Assembly: GCA_001828445.1 (NCBI GenBank)
Contig: MHYJ01000141.1
Location: 1-8,472, forward strand
Length of the DNA: 8,472 nt
Direction: 5' to 3'
Origin: Planctomycetes bacterium RBG_16_43_13
GTDB lineage: Bacteria > Planctomycetota > MHYJ01
The position numbers and the translations under genes were made by a program. The notes under the pieces were generated by a model that was not told the DNA's origin, did not search any database, and saw nothing but the letters and a program-made list of their open reading frames with translations. Positions 6,739 through 8,472 of this stretch are shown piece by piece. Position 1 is the stretch's first letter, and each line of letters opens with the position of its first letter.

Positions 6739-7719
6739 ATGAATATCTTATTCCTCGGCACGGGCAGTTTCGCCACACCAGCCCTAACTAAATTGCTGGC
6801 TGGCAGGCATACCGTTTCCGCTGTCATCACCCAACCCGATAGAAAGAGCGGTCGCGGACTGAAACTCTCGCAAGGCATCATAAAAAAATTAGCATTAGAA
6901 CACTCCCTCCCCCTCCTCCAATTAGACGACATAAATACCACAGAAGGTATGCGGTTCATCACCTCTCTCAAGTGCGACCTCGCCGTTACAGCCGCATTCG
7001 GACAAATCATCTCCGAACGGGTGCTATCGCTACCCAAGTATGGCTTCATAAATATACACGCATCCCTCCTGCCGAAGTATCGCGGCGCCGCCCCTGTCGT
7101 CCACACAATATTGAATCAAGAAAAGGTAACCGGCGTTACAATATTTCACATAGTCAGGAAATTAGACGCAGGTCCAATCCTCGCCGTAAGGATGATGGAG
7201 ATACCCGATAGGGCAACCGCCGGCTCGCTCGAGGCGGCGCTATCGGAACTCGGCGCCGAACTACTTACCACAGTAATTGATAACATAGAATCAGGCAGGG
7301 CAGTAGAGATACCTCAGGATAACCGCTCCGCCTCATACGCACCGAAGATTGACAGGGGAATATGCAACATCCTGTGGAACAATCCCGCCGAGAAGATAGA
7401 CGCACAGGTAAGGGCTCTAAACCCCCGCCCGCTTGCGAGGACTTCACTCAAGATAGGCGAGAAGACAATATCACTTAACATCATAGAGACGGACATCCCC
7501 AATGCGAAATGCGGAATGGCTCGCCCCGTTAGTGCCTGCTCTAATGGGGGAAATGTGGAATGCGGAACTATACTATCCACCGCAAATGGTGTCATCACGC
7601 TCTCCTGCGGCAGTGACGCCATAGACGTAAAGATGCTACAACCAGAAAATAAACGTATCCTGACCGCACAGGAATTCATAAACGGCTACAGGGTGAATAT
7701 GGGAGATAGATTCTGCTAA
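6739..7719 (+). CDS. fmt: Methionyl-tRNA formyltransferase
   Basis: Fmt formylates initiator Met-tRNA with 10-formyltetrahydrofolate so that bacterial translation can begin. At 326 residues it is slightly longer than the usual 310-315. The N-terminal Rossmann-like domain opens LFLGTGSFATPAL, followed by TQPDRKSGRGLKL (31-43). The catalytic core is NIHASLLPKYRGAAPV (104-119, Asn105, His107) with Asp143 in KLDAGPIL. The C-terminal OB-fold-like tRNA-binding domain starts near SYAPKID and includes ALNPRPLARTSLKIG and the closing LQPENKR and GYRVNMGDRF. The extra length comes from an apparent 17-residue insert at about 258-274 (see the repeat at 7508). The start has at best a weak ribosome-binding site (GGGA), and an inverted repeat reaches to within 4 bp. 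No def gene adjoins it, although def-fmt pairs are common. Confidence 0.96.
   Translation: MNILFLGTGSFATPALTKLLAGRHTVSAVITQPDRKSGRGLKLSQGIIKKLALEHSLPLLQLDDINTTEGMRFITSLKCDLAVTAAFGQIISERVLSLPKYGFINIHASLLPKYRGAAPVVHTILNQEKVTGVTIFHIVRKLDAGPILAVRMMEIPDRATAGSLEAALSELGAELLTTVIDNIESGRAVEIPQDNRSASYAPKIDRGICNILWNNPAEKIDAQVRALNPRPLARTSLKIGEKTISLNIIETDIPNAKCGMARPVSACSNGGNVECGTILSTANGVITLSCGSDAIDVKMLQPENKRILTAQEFINGYRVNMGDRFC
7508..7567. repeat. Hairpin flanked by 9-bp direct repeats inside fmt (possible small in-frame insertion)
   Basis: AATGCGGAA occurs at 7508-7516 and again at 7559-7567, exactly 51 bp (17 codons) apart. Between them CCCCGTTAG (7524-7532) and CTAATGGGG (7541-7549) form a 9-bp stem with one G-T pair and an 8-nt loop. 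In protein terms KCG is repeated as ECG around a Gly/Ser/Asn-rich linker, just before the conserved GTIL. This looks like a small repeat element that inserted with a target duplication and kept the frame. Chance similarity in a variable loop is the alternative. Confidence 0.5.
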
Positions 7720-7729
7720 CCATGTTAGC
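7715..7729. terminator. Small perfect hairpin containing both convergent stop codons
   Basis: GCTAAC-CAT-GTTAGC is a perfect 6-bp inverted repeat with a 3-nt loop. It contains the TAA stop of fmt (plus strand) and the TAA stop of the exchanger (minus strand). A run of six T follows on the plus strand, but only about 14 nt later (7743-7748), so termination is plausible but weak. Confidence 0.3.
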
Positions 7730-8472
7730 CCGTCCGTCCGCCCTTTTTTATTATGCTTATCAAGTTCGCACGGCTGGTTTTATTCGCCACAAAAACTATA
7801 GCCGAGAAGAAGATATAGCAATATGAATAGATATATCGCGACGAAGTGTCCGTAAAAAACAACTGCGTTGCGAACAGCACTATGAGGGCTATTGCCTCCC
7901 AAAGTGAGAAATTAAAATTATACAACAACGTAAGCCCAAATAGCGACTGCGCCGCTGTGAGGAATATCTCCTCCCGCTGTCTCTCATCAAGAGGCATAGA
8001 TATAAAGTGCCCTGAGGAAATCATATATACTAATGGTAGCGACCCTATCAAGAGTGTCCACTGATTTACCTTCGACGATACAAGCGTTCCCAATCCAGCC
8101 CCGGGATTTGCCTTGAGGGCGAATATTATGGCACAGATAAATTCGGGCGACTCGGATGCCAACGGTGCAAGCCACTGGACTACTAAAAATTCATTCAATC
8201 CCCATTCTCTACCTGTGGCTAATAATCCTTCCGCAAATCTCTCCGTGCAACTGTATATAACGAAACCAGCTATGACGAAGAAAGCGAACGTTATAAAGAT
8301 ACGTAACCCCCTCGAGCAGGATGCAAACATCTCTACAGGACCTTCGAATTCCGGCTCGACCTTTCTCGATACTGTAGCAGAAATCATATAGTAAATAAAA
8401 ATTGTGCAAAGCACTATCGTATCAACTATCGAGAGGGTCCCCTTCAGCGGTATGATGAACGAGTATAATGTG
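7725..8472 (-). CDS. CaCA-superfamily cation exchanger, C-terminal half (5' end cut by window edge)
   Basis: The frame is open from the right edge to the TAA at 7727-7725, about 248 residues. An in-frame GTG at 8414 is not a credible start, because readable protein (TLYSFIIPLKG, then SIVDTIVLCTIFIYYMIS) continues upstream of it. CaCA exchangers are inner-membrane antiporters built from two inverted five-helix halves, each with an ion-binding alpha repeat. Here only the second half is seen: a helix near IFITFAFFVIAGFVIY, then the alpha-2 repeat PLASESPEFICAIIFALKA (around 8140) and LGTLVSSKVNQWTLLIGSLP (around 8060), followed by three more hydrophobic helices. The acidic SESPE motif is intact. 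SSKVNQ replaces the more common GSNxxN, as I recall for a subfamily often labelled sodium:proton or sodium/calcium exchanger. The ion is not decidable from sequence. The gene converges on fmt with a 5-bp gap. Confidence 0.85.
   Translation of the reverse strand, partial: TLYSFIIPLKGTLSIVDTIVLCTIFIYYMISATVSRKVEPEFEGPVEMFASCSRGLRIFITFAFFVIAGFVIYSCTERFAEGLLATGREWGLNEFLVVQWLAPLASESPEFICAIIFALKANPGAGLGTLVSSKVNQWTLLIGSLPLVYMISSGHFISMPLDERQREEIFLTAAQSLFGLTLLYNFNFSLWEAIALIVLFATQLFFTDTSSRYIYSYCYIFFSAIVFVANKTSRANLISIIKKGGRTG

Noticed and set aside
6657..7106. 149-codon minus-strand frame running from fmt into the inverted repeat
   Set aside because: It mirrors fmt catalytic codons and ends in repeat DNA; not a gene.

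Overview
The window is ordinary bacterial chromosome. Formyl-methionine initiation (fmt), sigma70-like promoters, Shine-Dalgarno sites inside operons and a SufBCD iron-sulfur machine all say Bacteria. There are no phage, plasmid, transposase, CRISPR, rRNA or tRNA features. Moderate GC, tight operons, a secreted Sm-like/coiled-coil protein of unknown function and a long AAATTCCAAA-type intergenic hairpin remind me of uncultured Planctomycetota/Omnitrophota-like lineages. That placement is recall and weakly held.

Layout. Bases 1-3963, minus strand, hold a compact operon read right to left: a MerR-family regulator with a cysteine cluster at its C-terminus, then sufB, sufC and sufD. Gaps are 14-15 bp, and sufD runs off the left edge. 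A strong promoter (TTGACT-16-TATAAT) lies in front of the regulator, and repeated TAAC/GTTA words fill its short leader. Bases 3964-4199 are intergenic; beyond the promoter and repeats I see no gene or clear terminator. Bases 4200-5822, minus strand, are a two-gene operon: a uridine phosphorylase-like enzyme followed by triosephosphate isomerase (tpiA), whose ribosome-binding site overlaps the stop codon of the first gene. Bases 5823-5912 form a divergent promoter region with two nearly abutting -35 boxes. Bases 5913-6578, plus strand, encode a secreted protein with an Sm/LSM-like beta-barrel stretch and a charged helical tail; its promoter predicts an almost leaderless mRNA. Bases 6579-6738 carry a long imperfect inverted repeat that ends just before fmt (6739-7719, plus). 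fmt contains an apparent in-frame 51-bp hairpin insertion in its C-terminal domain. It converges, 5 bp apart, on the C-terminal half of a CaCA-type cation exchanger (minus strand) that runs off the right edge.

How the genes work together. SufB, SufC and SufD form the scaffold complex that assembles Fe-S clusters. The cysteine-rich MerR protein at the head of the operon is the natural candidate for a sensor that tunes it, in the place that IscR or SufR occupies elsewhere. Uridine phosphorylase feeds ribose-1-phosphate toward central carbon metabolism, where TpiA acts. Nothing here amounts to a wholly new multi-gene system. The best leads are the regulator, the secreted Sm-like protein, and the two hairpin elements around and inside fmt.
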